A stretch of 64,000 nucleotides of DNA from Antrihabitans stalactiti (GTDB lineage Bacteria; Actinomycetota; Actinomycetes; Mycobacteriales; Mycobacteriaceae), in NCBI RefSeq assembly GCF_012932915.1, contig NZ_VCQU01000008.1, positions 62,001 to 126,000 on the forward strand, written 5' to 3'. Under the pieces are notes generated by a model, which ran no database searches, was not told where the DNA came from, and saw only the letters and a program-made list of their open reading frames with translations. Below are positions 24,528 to 32,924 of this stretch, piece by piece; position 1 is the stretch's first letter, and every line of letters begins with the position of its first letter. The translations under genes and the position numbers were made by a program.

Positions 24528-25336
24528 CCGACTCGGTAATCACCGACAAGAACGTCGCCAGTGCGCTCGGCCGTGCCGTCTGGGTGATCAACCCGGTGCT
24601 CGACGTGCTGTCTCGAGTCGACCCGTTGGGACTCAAGGATCGGACGAAGGACGACCACCAGTCGTCCGATTCGGTGGTCGACCGCGCACTCGACGCGCTG
24701 GCATGGGTGCTGAACACAGCCGACGTTCCTGGGACCAAGGCGTGGGACGAGATGGACCTGGATCACCGGGCCAGGTGGTGGGTGCGACGAGTCGGGGCGC
24801 TGAACAATCTGGTAGTCGCCTATCCGGGGGTCTTCGGTGCGCTGGTCCAGCGTCTGCCGCTGCAGGATGCGTTGGGGTTCGGCAATCAGGCGATCGTGCT
24901 GGTAGCAGTGGCTCGTGAACACGGCGTCCTCGACCAGGACGAGCAGGTTCGAATGCTCGCCGACGTGCTGACTCATCGGACGATCCCCGGCAAGCTCGCC
25001 GGATCAGCGGCGGATGCAGCACAGCAGGAAGGCGCCGAAGACGACAAGCACAGCTGGACGCCTTTCGCGCTGGCCAAGGCGCTCTGGCGGATTGCTCGAA
25101 TTCTTCGCGCTATCGACTCCGAGCTGGATAGACGTCCGCAACCCGCGAAGCTGTTCCGCTACGTAGGCATGCTGCCGGTAGTCGGCGTCGTTGCCGACTA
25201 TTTCGGTGAATTCGGAGCTCTTTCGCGGGCTGCAAAGGCTGGTCGAACCTGGATCGAGTCCAATGTAGGGCAGCCGGTGGCAACTACCCCAGGTTCGATC
25301 GGGATACTGTTCTCTAGCGGAATTCCGCTTGCGTGA
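24524..25336 (+). CDS. Conserved protein of unknown function downstream of fbiC
   Basis: A 270-residue predicted cytosolic protein, mostly alpha-helical, starting [20 protein letters not shown]. There is no signal peptide; two moderately hydrophobic segments near [20 protein letters not shown] and the C-terminal [14 protein letters not shown] could touch the membrane. A conserved-looking [20 protein letters not shown] and repeated Leu/Ala helices fill the middle. I do not recognise the family. Its ATG overlaps the fbiC TGA by four bases, so it is translated together with FO synthase, but a role in F420 metabolism is only guilt by association. Confidence 0.75.
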   Translation: MTDSVITDKNVASALGRAVWVINPVLDVLSRVDPLGLKDRTKDDHQSSDSVVDRALDALAWVLNTADVPGTKAWDEMDLDHRARWWVRRVGALNNLVVAYPGVFGALVQRLPLQDALGFGNQAIVLVAVAREHGVLDQDEQVRMLADVLTHRTIPGKLAGSAADAAQQEGAEDDKHSWTPFALAKALWRIARILRAIDSELDRRPQPAKLFRYVGMLPVVGVVADYFGEFGALSRAAKAGRTWIESNVGQPVATTPGSIGILFSSGIPLA

Positions 25337-25374
25337 GGGCAGTGTGTGATTGTCGGAGAACAAGGAGAACAGCA

Positions 25375-25698
25375 GTGACGTACATCATCGCTGAGCCGTG
25401 CGTAGACGTCTTGGACAAGGCTTGCATCGAAGAGTGCCCTGTCGACTGCATCTACGAGGGCGGCCGCATGCTGTACATCCACCCGGATGAGTGCGTGGAC
25501 TGCGGTGCTTGCGAACCGGTGTGCCCCGTCGAAGCGATTTTCTACGAGGACGACACACCCGACCAGTGGAACGGCTACATCAGCGCGAACGTCGACTTCT
25601 TCGACGATCTCGGGTCGCCCGGTGGTGCCGCGAAGCTCGGCAAAGTCGCTTACGACCCGCCGTTCATCAAGGCGCTGCCTCCTATGGGCGAGGAATAG
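25375..25698 (+). CDS. fdxC: Ferredoxin FdxC (7Fe type)
   Basis: A 107-residue small acidic electron carrier. CVDVLDKACIEECPVDC gives the Cys set of the first cluster and CVDCGACEPVCP that of the second, the arrangement of actinobacterial 7Fe (3Fe-4S plus 4Fe-4S) ferredoxins. The C-terminal extension DDTPDQWNGYISANVDFFDD is typical of Rv1177-like proteins. GTG 25375 has AAGGAG eight bases upstream. The next gene, dapC, begins with TTG directly after the stop, as in the Rv1177-Rv1178 pair. Confidence 0.95.
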   Translation: MTYIIAEPCVDVLDKACIEECPVDCIYEGGRMLYIHPDECVDCGACEPVCPVEAIFYEDDTPDQWNGYISANVDFFDDLGSPGGAAKLGKVAYDPPFIKALPPMGEE

Positions 25699-26799
25699 TT
25701 GGCTCGCATTTCGGTGGCTTCAGGGCTGCCCGATTTCCCGTGGGACACGATTGCGGTCGCCAAGGCGCGTGCCCAATCGCATCCGGACGGCATAGTCGAT
25801 CTTTCGGTCGGCACTCCTGTAGATCCGGTCGACCCGCTGATTCGTGACGCGCTCGCTGCGCGGTCCGATGTGTCCGGCTATCCGACGACGCACGGCACCA
25901 CTGACCTGCGCGAGGCGGTCGTGGCGGCGCTGAAGCGGCGCTACGGAATAACAGGCGTCGACCCGGCTGCGGTGCTGCCCGCAATCGGCACCAAAGAGTT
26001 GATCGCCTGGCTGCCGACGCTGTTGGGCTTGGGCTCCGGCGACGTCGTCGTCATTCCTGAGCTGGCCTACCCGACCTACGAGGTCGGCGCGCTGCTCGCG
26101 GGGGCGACGGTCGCGCGGGCGGACGGCCTGACCCAGCTCGGGCCTGCGACGCCGGCTCTGATCTACGTGAACTCACCGTCGAATCCGACTGGCCGCGTGC
26201 TCGGCGTCGATCATCTGCGCAAGGTCGTCGAATTTGCCCGCGAGCGCGGCGTCATCGTTGCCTCCGACGAGTGCTATCTCGGCCTGGTGTGGGATGGGGA
26301 AGCGCCGTCGATTCTCGATGATCGGGTGTGCGGCGGCGACCACACAGGTCTGCTTGCCATCCACTCGCTGTCGAAGTCGTCCAATCTCGCGAGCTACCGA
26401 GCCGGCTTCGTCACGGGCGACCCTGCTCTGGTCGGCGAGCTGCTCGCGGTCCGTAAGCATGCTGGCATGATCGTGCCGCTGCCGGTTCAGGACGCGATGA
26501 CGGCAGCGCTCGGTGACGACGCGCACGAGGGCGTCCAACGGGAGAGCTACCGTGAACGTCGATCGGTGTTGCTGGATGCGTTGCGCGGCGCGGGATTCAC
26601 CGTCGATCACTCGGAGGCGGGTCTCTACCTGTGGACCACCCGCGGGGAAGCCTGCCGCGACACCGTCGATTGGTTCGCAGATCGCGGCATTCTCGTCGCG
26701 CCCGGTGATTTCTACGGTCCGCGCGGTGGGCAGCATGTGCGGATCGCGCTCACGGCGCCGGACGAGCGGATCGCGGCAGCCCGCGTTCGGTTGCGCTAG
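25699..26799 (+). CDS. dapC: N-succinyldiaminopimelate aminotransferase DapC
   Basis: A 366-residue class I/II PLP aminotransferase that converts N-succinyl-2-amino-6-ketopimelate to N-succinyl-LL-diaminopimelate in the lysine and peptidoglycan pathway. VDLSVGTPVDPVDP, GYPTTHGTTDLREAV, VNSPSNPTGRV, SDECYLGLVWDG and HSLSKSSNLASYRAGF are the conserved blocks; K226 in SLSKSS is the PLP lysine. The start is TTG 25699, directly after the ferredoxin TAG, with AGGAA just upstream. dapD and dapE of the same route are 17-20 kb downstream, the order seen in M. tuberculosis (Rv1178, Rv1201c, Rv1202). Its TAG overlaps the stop of the convergent desaturase gene. Confidence 0.93.
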   Translation: MARISVASGLPDFPWDTIAVAKARAQSHPDGIVDLSVGTPVDPVDPLIRDALAARSDVSGYPTTHGTTDLREAVVAALKRRYGITGVDPAAVLPAIGTKELIAWLPTLLGLGSGDVVVIPELAYPTYEVGALLAGATVARADGLTQLGPATPALIYVNSPSNPTGRVLGVDHLRKVVEFARERGVIVASDECYLGLVWDGEAPSILDDRVCGGDHTGLLAIHSLSKSSNLASYRAGFVTGDPALVGELLAVRKHAGMIVPLPVQDAMTAALGDDAHEGVQRESYRERRSVLLDALRGAGFTVDHSEAGLYLWTTRGEACRDTVDWFADRGILVAPGDFYGPRGGQHVRIALTAPDERIAAARVRLR

Positions 26800-27995
26800 C
26801 GTTTGCGTTCGGCGCGCGCCGTTCGCAGGCCGCGTCGCTTACCGCCGCCGGAGTTCGGGGCAGGCGATTTACCGCGAAACATCAGTTCCGACGCCGTCTC
26901 GGGTGCATCGTCGACGGTGTCGCGGAGGAATCGGTCCGGCAGTGCGAGCTTGTGAATCGTGCGCAGCGTCAGCAGATATTGGTGGGCGAGCGAGCCGGTC
27001 GTGTACGGCAGGTCGTACTTGTCGCAGAGTGCCCGCACCCGGACCGCAATCTGCGCGTATCGACGACTCGGCAGGTCCGGGAACAGGTGATGCTCGATCT
27101 GATGGCACAGGTTGCCGCTCATGAACGCCATCGTCGGGCCGGCGTCGAAGTTGGCGGTGCCGAGCATCTGGCGCAGGTACCACTCGCCACGCGTCTCATC
27201 ATCCAGTTCGGTGAGCGTGAACTTCTCGGCGCCGTCGGGAAAGTGCCCACAGAAGATGACGACGTAGGCCCATAGGTTTCGCGCCAGGTTGGCGGTCGCA
27301 TTTGCGGTGAGGGTGCGCAGCCAGCGCTTGCCGCTGAACGCAGGGAACAAGAGATAGTCCTTGCCGAGCTGGCGGCCGATCTTGCGGATGAACGCCTTGG
27401 TCTGAGCTGCCTTGCCCACTGGGGTGCCCGCGCGCTCCTGCTCGGAGTACAGGTCGTGCAGTGCGATTCCCCACTCGAATGTGGCTGCTAGCAAAAGGTT
27501 TTGGAGTGGTTGCAAGAGGAACCGCGGTTGCCACTCTTGATCGCGGGTGATGCGCATGACGCCGAAACCGAGGTCCTCGTCCATCCCGACGACATTGGTG
27601 AAGACGTGATGGCGGTAGTTGTGCGAGTACTTCCACTGCGACGAGAGTCCGGCCATATCCCACTCCCACGTATTGGAGTGGACTTCCGGATCGTTCATCC
27701 AATTCCACTGACCGTGCGAAATGTTGTGACCGAGTTCCATGTTCTCGATGCTCTTCGCCGCGGCGAGGGCCGCGGTACCTAGCAGCCAGCCGCCGCGCTT
27801 CTTGGAGAAGAAGATCGTCAAGCGAGCGGCCGCGTCGAGAATTCGCTGGAATGCGATTGCTCGGTAGATGTAGTCGGCATCCCCTTGACCGAGTGAGTCT
27901 TCGACGTCGCGTCGGATCTGATCGAGCTCGTGGCCGAGTGTTTCGACATCGGCGTCTGTCAGATGGGCGTACTCGCCCAACTCCGTGATTGCCAC
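26796..27995 (-). CDS. Membrane acyl-CoA/fatty acid desaturase, DesA3-like
   Basis: A 399-residue di-iron membrane desaturase. The three histidine boxes are ELGHNISHGQW, YSHNYRHHVFTN and CHQIEHHLFPDLPSRR, all intact. LTIFFSKKRGGWLLGTAALA and LLLQPLQNLLLAATFEWGI are the likely membrane segments. The HQIEHHLFP box places it with the front-end/DesA3 (Rv3229c) branch that introduces a double bond in acyl-CoA with oxygen and an NADPH oxidoreductase. The start is GTG 27995 with GGAGGA upstream on the minus strand; longer in-frame versions run through low-quality sequence. No partner oxidoreductase gene is adjacent. Confidence 0.9.
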   Translation of the reverse strand: MAITELGEYAHLTDADVETLGHELDQIRRDVEDSLGQGDADYIYRAIAFQRILDAAARLTIFFSKKRGGWLLGTAALAAAKSIENMELGHNISHGQWNWMNDPEVHSNTWEWDMAGLSSQWKYSHNYRHHVFTNVVGMDEDLGFGVMRITRDQEWQPRFLLQPLQNLLLAATFEWGIALHDLYSEQERAGTPVGKAAQTKAFIRKIGRQLGKDYLLFPAFSGKRWLRTLTANATANLARNLWAYVVIFCGHFPDGAEKFTLTELDDETRGEWYLRQMLGTANFDAGPTMAFMSGNLCHQIEHHLFPDLPSRRYAQIAVRVRALCDKYDLPYTTGSLAHQYLLTLRTIHKLALPDRFLRDTVDDAPETASELMFRGKSPAPNSGGGKRRGLRTARAERKR

Positions 27996-28120
27996 CGCTG
28001 TCCTCCGCCGATCCAATAATTCCTGATGGCTCGTAGATGCCACGAGGACTGGATGGCAGAAACCGAGATGACTCGATCGTACGCCGCGGGAGTGTCGGTG
28101 GCGTGAACGACAATGGGCCG

Positions 28121-29629
28121 ATGAACTTCGCTGAGCTGGTCGCCGCGTCCGCCGAGGTCGGCAGCACTCGATCGCGAAAGGCCAAGACAGAGACGTTGGC
28201 GTCGGTGTTGCAGCGCCTGGAACCCGACGAGATCGAGCCTGCCGTCGCATGGCTCGCGGGTGAATTGCGCCAAGGCCGGATCGGCACCGGCTGGCGCACA
28301 TTGATGGGTGCCGAGGGGGTTCCCGCATCAGAGCCGACGCTGACCGTGGCTGCGGTGGAGGCAGTTTTCGAGGAGCTTGCCGGTCTTTCCGGCGCGGGCT
28401 CGGTCCTGCGTCGGCGGGAATTGCTCGACGGCTTGTTCGCGCTCGCCACAGCTGACGAGCGCGCATTCGTGATCCGGCTGCTGACCGGTGATCTACGGCA
28501 AGGAGCGCTGCTCGGTGTGATGACGGAGGCCGTTGCCGCTGCCGCGGGGCTGCCGATCGAGCCTGTCCGGCGGGCGTACATGCTTTCGGGTGTCTTGCCG
28601 ACGACGGCAGCCGCAGCTCTTCGCGGGGGCCTGGCGGAGTTGGCAGAATTCCGGCTCGAGGTAGGTCGGGCGGTCCAACCGATGCTGGCGTCACCCGCCG
28701 AGAGTCTGGCGGATGCGTTGGCGGAACTCGGTGGGGATGTCAGCGTCGAGTTCAAACTCGACGGCGCGCGAATTCAGGTCCACCGCAACGGCGACGAGGT
28801 CCGCATCTTCACGCGTTCGCTGCGCGAGATCACTTCGACTGTGCCGGAATTGGTTTCGCTCGTCCGGTCATTGCCGTGCAGCAGCGTCGTGTTGGACGGC
28901 GAAACGCTCGCACTCACCGACGCGGGTAGGCCGCGTCCATTTCAGGAGACGATGAGCCGATTCGGCGCCGACGAAGGCGACTCGATACTGCTGCCGTACT
29001 TCTTCGACTGTCTGCACCTCGACGGCAAGGACCTGTTGGACGAGCCTCTCGAGGTTCGACTCGAGGCGCTGAAGGTCGCTGCGCCGGACAACCGCATCCC
29101 GTCCGTGCAACGCCCGTCACCGGAGGAAGCTGCCGGCCAGCTCGATGCGGCAATGAGTGGCGGCCATGAAGGTGTGATGGTGAAGGCCCTGGACGGTCCG
29201 TATGCGGCTGGCAGGCGCGGCAAGTCGTGGCAGAAGGTCAAACCGGTCCACACCATCGACCTCGTCGTCCTCGGCGCCGAGTGGGGTTATGGCCGCCGGA
29301 CCGGCTATCTATCGAACCTGCACCTGGGCGCGCGCGACCCGAACGGTGGCGAACCGATCATGGTCGGCAAGACGTTCAAGGGCATGACCGACAAGTTGCT
29401 TGCCTGGCAGACCGAGGAGTTCCCGAAATACGAGCGCAGCCGCGACGATCACACGGTCTATCTGCGGCCGGAGATCGTCGTCGAAATCGAGCTGGACGGC
29501 GTGCAGACGAGTCGGCGCTATCCGGGGGGAGTGGCGTTGCGATTTGCGCGGGTGCTCAGGTATCGGCCCGACAAGGACGCTGGGCAAGCCGACACCATCG
29601 ACACGTTGCGGGCGTTACTCGTGCGGTAG
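28121..29629 (+). CDS. ligB: ATP-dependent DNA ligase LigB
   Basis: A 502-residue ligase. Residues 1 to about 200 form the helical DNA-binding domain (GGLAELAEF, LLTGDLRQGALLGVM). The nucleotidyltransferase domain begins with EFKLDGARIQVHR; K212 is the residue adenylated by ATP. VLDGETLAL, PYFFDCLHLDG, HEGVMVKALDGPY and SWQKVKPVH are the later nucleotidyltransferase motifs; the OB-fold ends the protein. Homologue of Rv3062. The start is placed at ATG 28121 by comparison of the N-terminus; GTG 28103 is an alternative. The 3' end overlaps the convergent vapC gene by 15 bases. Confidence 0.94.
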   Translation: MNFAELVAASAEVGSTRSRKAKTETLASVLQRLEPDEIEPAVAWLAGELRQGRIGTGWRTLMGAEGVPASEPTLTVAAVEAVFEELAGLSGAGSVLRRRELLDGLFALATADERAFVIRLLTGDLRQGALLGVMTEAVAAAAGLPIEPVRRAYMLSGVLPTTAAAALRGGLAELAEFRLEVGRAVQPMLASPAESLADALAELGGDVSVEFKLDGARIQVHRNGDEVRIFTRSLREITSTVPELVSLVRSLPCSSVVLDGETLALTDAGRPRPFQETMSRFGADEGDSILLPYFFDCLHLDGKDLLDEPLEVRLEALKVAAPDNRIPSVQRPSPEEAAGQLDAAMSGGHEGVMVKALDGPYAAGRRGKSWQKVKPVHTIDLVVLGAEWGYGRRTGYLSNLHLGARDPNGGEPIMVGKTFKGMTDKLLAWQTEEFPKYERSRDDHTVYLRPEIVVEIELDGVQTSRRYPGGVALRFARVLRYRPDKDAGQADTIDTLRALLVR

Positions 29630-30013
29630 GGCCGATCGAACATCGGTGTGTGAGAAGCCGTTTCCCTTGAACAGAAGGGGCATGTCGAAATCCTTCGCGA
29701 GTGCGTAGGCGAAGCAGTCGCCGAAGTTGAGTCGCGCGGGGTGCCCGGAGCCGCGACCGAAGTCGCGGTACGCCTCGCGAGCGATGCGAGCCTGCACGGC
29801 CGTCACTGGCTCTATCACCAAGCCCATGACCGCGATGAGCTCGTCGAGTTGGCGACTTCGAGTCGCATCCTTTGCCGAGTCGACAACTATTGCGACTTCG
29901 ACCCAAGTCGCGGCAGACAAATGGCAGCGAGCGCCGAGGATCGTGCTCGAAAATCGGTCGCGTTCGGGCTCGCTCCTGACGATTGCGACGATTGCGGACG
30001 TGTCGACAATCAT
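29615..30013 (-). CDS. vapC: VapC toxin, PIN-domain ribonuclease
   Basis: A 132-residue PIN-domain RNase. The acidic active site is visible: D4 in MIVDTSAIVAI, E39 in TWVEVAIVVDS, and the Asp in LNFGDCFAYALAKDF. PLLFKGNGFSHTD near the C-terminus is typical of the Rv VapC proteins. VapC toxins cut tRNA or rRNA when the antitoxin is degraded. Start ATG 30013 overlaps the vapB stop by four bases. It sits between ligB and rocA, where M. tuberculosis has no such pair, so it is probably an acquired module. Confidence 0.93.
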   Translation of the reverse strand: MIVDTSAIVAIVRSEPERDRFSSTILGARCHLSAATWVEVAIVVDSAKDATRSRQLDELIAVMGLVIEPVTAVQARIAREAYRDFGRGSGHPARLNFGDCFAYALAKDFDMPLLFKGNGFSHTDVRSALPHE

Positions 30014-30255
30014 CGCGGCAATCCCGTGTGCTCGTCATAGAGATCGTCAGTTGCATTGGGTGGAATCTTGTGAGCCAAGTCCTTCATTTCGTCCAGCAAC
30101 ACCTCGATTCGTTGACGACGTTCGTCCGCGAAAGCGATGTCGAGGCGTGTCCGCAGCGCGTCGGCTACGGCTTCGGTCAGGGATTGACCCGTAGCGTCGG
30201 CAAGCCGACGGGCCAGCTCGTAGACCTCTGGATTCTTGATGTTCAGGGTAGGCAA
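30010..30255 (-). CDS. vapB: VapB antitoxin
   Basis: An 81-residue antitoxin with an N-terminal PSK/ribbon-helix-helix-like segment, PTLNIKNPEVYELARRLADA, followed by a helix TGQSLTEAVADALRTRLD and an acidic, toxin-wrapping C-terminus (DDLYDEHTGLPR). The start is TTG 30255 with AGGAGG four bases upstream; that ribosome site lies inside the inverted repeat at 30261-30283, so binding of the VapBC complex there would shut off its own promoter region. Partner of the vapC gene that follows. Confidence 0.9.
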   Translation of the reverse strand: MPTLNIKNPEVYELARRLADATGQSLTEAVADALRTRLDIAFADERRQRIEVLLDEMKDLAHKIPPNATDDLYDEHTGLPR

Positions 30256-30260
30256 CTGTC

Positions 30261-30283
30261 CTCCTAGGTAGAATGCCTAGGAG
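30261..30283. promoter_or_regulatory. Candidate VapB(C) autoregulatory operator
   Basis: A perfect 8-bp inverted repeat, CTCCTAGG at 30261-30268 and CCTAGGAG at 30276-30283, with a 7-base spacer. It starts five bases upstream of the vapB start codon and covers its ribosome site. Palindromes at this place are the usual VapBC operator. The rocA start is 48 bases to the other side. Confidence 0.6.
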
Positions 30284-30319
30284 TAATGGTAGACCTGGCA
30301 AGGCCGTCGGTCATGGCGT

Positions 30320-30325
30320 TAATCT
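30320..30325 (+). promoter_or_regulatory. Candidate -10 element of leaderless rocA transcript
   Basis: TAATCT followed by five bases and ATG 30331. No ribosome binding site precedes that ATG, which is otherwise the start that best fits RocA length, so a leaderless mRNA is likely. Confidence 0.5.
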
Positions 30326-30330
30326 GGACT

Positions 30331-31968
30331 ATGGACGCAATTACGACGGTTCCATTGCCCTCGAACGAGCCCGTCCACTCCTATGCGCCAGGCTCGCCCG
30401 AACGGGCGCTCTTGCAGGCCAAGTTGACAGAACTCGCCAAGGACCCGGTCGATATCCCGCACGTCATCGGCGGCGAGCATCGTCCCGGATCCGGCGAACG
30501 AACGAATGTCGTTGCACCTCATCGGCATAGCATCGTGCTCGGCACTATCGCTCATGCGACGCACGAGGATGCCACCGCTGCTGCGGACGCCGCGATCGCA
30601 GCGGCGCCGGCATGGCGCGCAATGTCGTTCGACGACCGAGCCGCCGTCATCCTGCGTGCCGCGGACCTCCTTGCCGGGCCGTGGCGTGAGACGATCGCGG
30701 CCGCGACGATGCTCGGGCAGTCGAAGAGCGTGCAACAAGCCGAGATCGACGCGCCGTGCGAACTCGTGGACTTCTGGCGATTCAACGTGGCGTTCGCGCG
30801 CGACATTCTTGCGCAGCAACCGGTCTCGTCGGCAGGCGTGTGGAACCGGCTCGAATATCGCCCGTTGGAAGGTTTCGTCTACGCGATCACACCGTTCAAC
30901 TTCACCGCGATCGCAGGCAACCTGCCGACCGCGCCGGCGCTGATGGGCAACACGGTCGTCTGGAAGCCGTCTCCGACGCAGTCGGTTTCGGCGTACTGGA
31001 CGATGAAGCTGCTGGAAGCGGCGGGGCTACCGCCCGGCGTGATCAACCTGGTGACCGGCGACGGTGCGGCGTTGTCGGAGGTACTGCTCACCGATCCTCG
31101 CTTGGCGGGTATCCATTTCACGGGGTCTACGAAGACCTTTCAGTATCTCTGGCGCGAAGTCGGCGCCAATATCGCGAACTACCACGGCTATCCGCGCCTC
31201 GTCGGCGAGACCGGCGGCAAGGACTTCGTCGTCGCACACTCGTCTGCGGACCCGGATGCCCTGCGAACAGCGCTGATTCGTGGTGCGTTCGAATATCAAG
31301 GGCAAAAGTGTTCGGCCGCGTCGAGGGCCTACATCCCGCAGTCGCTCTGGCAGCGCATGGGCGACGAGTTCCTCACGGAGGCAGCAGAACTCACCTACGG
31401 CGACGTGGCCGATCTGGCCAACTTCGGTGGCGCGCTGATCGATCGGCGAGCGTACGACAAGAACGTCGCGGCGATCGAGCGGGCCCGCGGGGCAGACAAC
31501 ATCGAGATTCCCGTCGGCGGCACCTATGACGACAGCGAGGGGTTCTTCGTTCGACCGACGGTGTTGCTGGCCGCCGACCCTGCCGATGAAGCATTCGCGA
31601 CCGAGTATTTCGGTCCGATCCTGTCCGTCTACGTCTACGACGATCAACTGCCGGGCTCGTTCGATCTGGTCCTGAGCCAGGTCGAGTCGGCAGCGCCGTA
31701 TGCGCTGACCGGTGCGGTGATCGCCACGGACCGTGCGGCAGTCGAACGGGCCACCGACACATTGCGATTCGCTGCAGGCAACTTCTACATCAACGACAAG
31801 CCGACGGGCGCGGTCGTGGGTCAGCAGCCGTTCGGCGGGGCACGCGCTTCGGGGACCAACGACAAGGCCGGCTCGCCGCTGAACCTGCTGCGCTGGACAT
31901 CGGCGCGCACGATCAAGGAAACTTTCGTCGCGCCAACCGATTACCGCTACCCACACATGCAGCCATGA
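30331..31968 (+). CDS. rocA: L-glutamate gamma-semialdehyde (P5C) dehydrogenase
   Basis: A 545-residue aldehyde dehydrogenase that oxidises glutamate semialdehyde, in equilibrium with pyrroline-5-carboxylate, to glutamate using NAD. The catalytic Cys is C327 in YQGQKCSAASR and the general base is E293 in LVGETGGKDFV; VYAITPFNFTAIAGNLPTAP and NTVVWKPS form the cofactor site. The C-terminal TGAVVGQQPFGGARASGTND is specific to the P5C dehydrogenase branch. The length equals that of Rv1187 (543 residues). The ATGA overlap with the proline dehydrogenase gene makes a two-enzyme proline-to-glutamate unit. Confidence 0.95.
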   Translation: MDAITTVPLPSNEPVHSYAPGSPERALLQAKLTELAKDPVDIPHVIGGEHRPGSGERTNVVAPHRHSIVLGTIAHATHEDATAAADAAIAAAPAWRAMSFDDRAAVILRAADLLAGPWRETIAAATMLGQSKSVQQAEIDAPCELVDFWRFNVAFARDILAQQPVSSAGVWNRLEYRPLEGFVYAITPFNFTAIAGNLPTAPALMGNTVVWKPSPTQSVSAYWTMKLLEAAGLPPGVINLVTGDGAALSEVLLTDPRLAGIHFTGSTKTFQYLWREVGANIANYHGYPRLVGETGGKDFVVAHSSADPDALRTALIRGAFEYQGQKCSAASRAYIPQSLWQRMGDEFLTEAAELTYGDVADLANFGGALIDRRAYDKNVAAIERARGADNIEIPVGGTYDDSEGFFVRPTVLLAADPADEAFATEYFGPILSVYVYDDQLPGSFDLVLSQVESAAPYALTGAVIATDRAAVERATDTLRFAAGNFYINDKPTGAVVGQQPFGGARASGTNDKAGSPLNLLRWTSARTIKETFVAPTDYRYPHMQP

Positions 31969-32924
31969 CTACGTTGTCGAACCCACTCAGGCCTGCGATT
32001 CTCGCTGCCGCACGGTCGGCGAGGATGAAGCGGACCATCACGAAGGCGCCCGTCACCAAGCGGATCGTCGAGCGATTCATTGCGGGGGAGGACCGCCCGG
32101 CTGTTCTCGCCGTCGCACGTGACCTGCTTGCCGGCGGCGCTGCGGTCAGCATCGACTTTCTTGGCGAGCAGACAACCGACCGTGGGCAGGCGGATGCCAT
32201 CGTTGCCGAATATGTGGCGTTGCTCGACGACCTCGCCGCGCTGACGCCGCCAGATGCGGATGTGCCGCGGACCGAGGTGTCGATGAAACTCTCGGCGCTG
32301 GGGCAGGCGCTGCCCGGCGACGGCGACAAGATCGCTACCGAGAACGCCTGGAAGATCTGTTCGGCGGCTGCCGAACGGGGAATTTGGGTGAGCGTCGACG
32401 CGGAAGATCACACGACGACCGATTCGACGCTCGCCGTCGTCACGGCCTTGCGATCCGAATTCCCTTGGCTCGGTGCGGTATTACAGGCCTATCTCCATCG
32501 AACGGAAGATGACTGTCGGGCGATGGCAGGCCCTGATTCCCGCGTCCGACTGTGCAAGGGCGCGTATCAGGAGCCACCCGAGGTCGCTTTCCAGCGCAAA
32601 GTCGACGTCACCGATTCGTACTTACGATGCCTCGAGATTCTCATGGCCGGCACCGGATATCCGATGGCGGCGTCGCACGATCCGGTGGTCATTGCCGCGA
32701 CGGATGAGCTTGCCACGCGAAACGGGCGGGCGGCGAACACGTTCGAACATCAGATGCTGTACGGCATCCGGGACTTGGAGCAGAAGCGGCTCGTGGAAGC
32801 CGGATCCACGGTGCGGGTGTACGTCCCCTATGGCAGCCAGTGGTATCCCTATTTCATGCGCAGACTTGCCGAGCGGCCGTCGAACCTGACGTTCTTCCTT
32901 CGATCCATCGCGACGCGTGGCTGA
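31965..32924 (+). CDS. pruB: Proline dehydrogenase
   Basis: A 319-residue FAD-dependent monofunctional proline dehydrogenase with a TIM-barrel fold, the first enzyme of proline catabolism. Family motifs are SIDFLGEQ, VSMKLSALG, WVSVDAEDHTTTD, AVLQAYLHRTEDDC, RVRLCKGAYQEP and, near the end, VRVYVPYGSQWYPYFMRRLA, which holds the proline-binding Tyr and Arg residues. Homologue of Rv1188. The start overlaps the rocA stop by four bases; its own stop overlaps the next start by eight bases, so the acyl-CoA synthetase gene continues the operon. Confidence 0.95.
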   Translation: MTTLSNPLRPAILAAARSARMKRTITKAPVTKRIVERFIAGEDRPAVLAVARDLLAGGAAVSIDFLGEQTTDRGQADAIVAEYVALLDDLAALTPPDADVPRTEVSMKLSALGQALPGDGDKIATENAWKICSAAAERGIWVSVDAEDHTTTDSTLAVVTALRSEFPWLGAVLQAYLHRTEDDCRAMAGPDSRVRLCKGAYQEPPEVAFQRKVDVTDSYLRCLEILMAGTGYPMAASHDPVVIAATDELATRNGRAANTFEHQMLYGIRDLEQKRLVEAGSTVRVYVPYGSQWYPYFMRRLAERPSNLTFFLRSIATRG

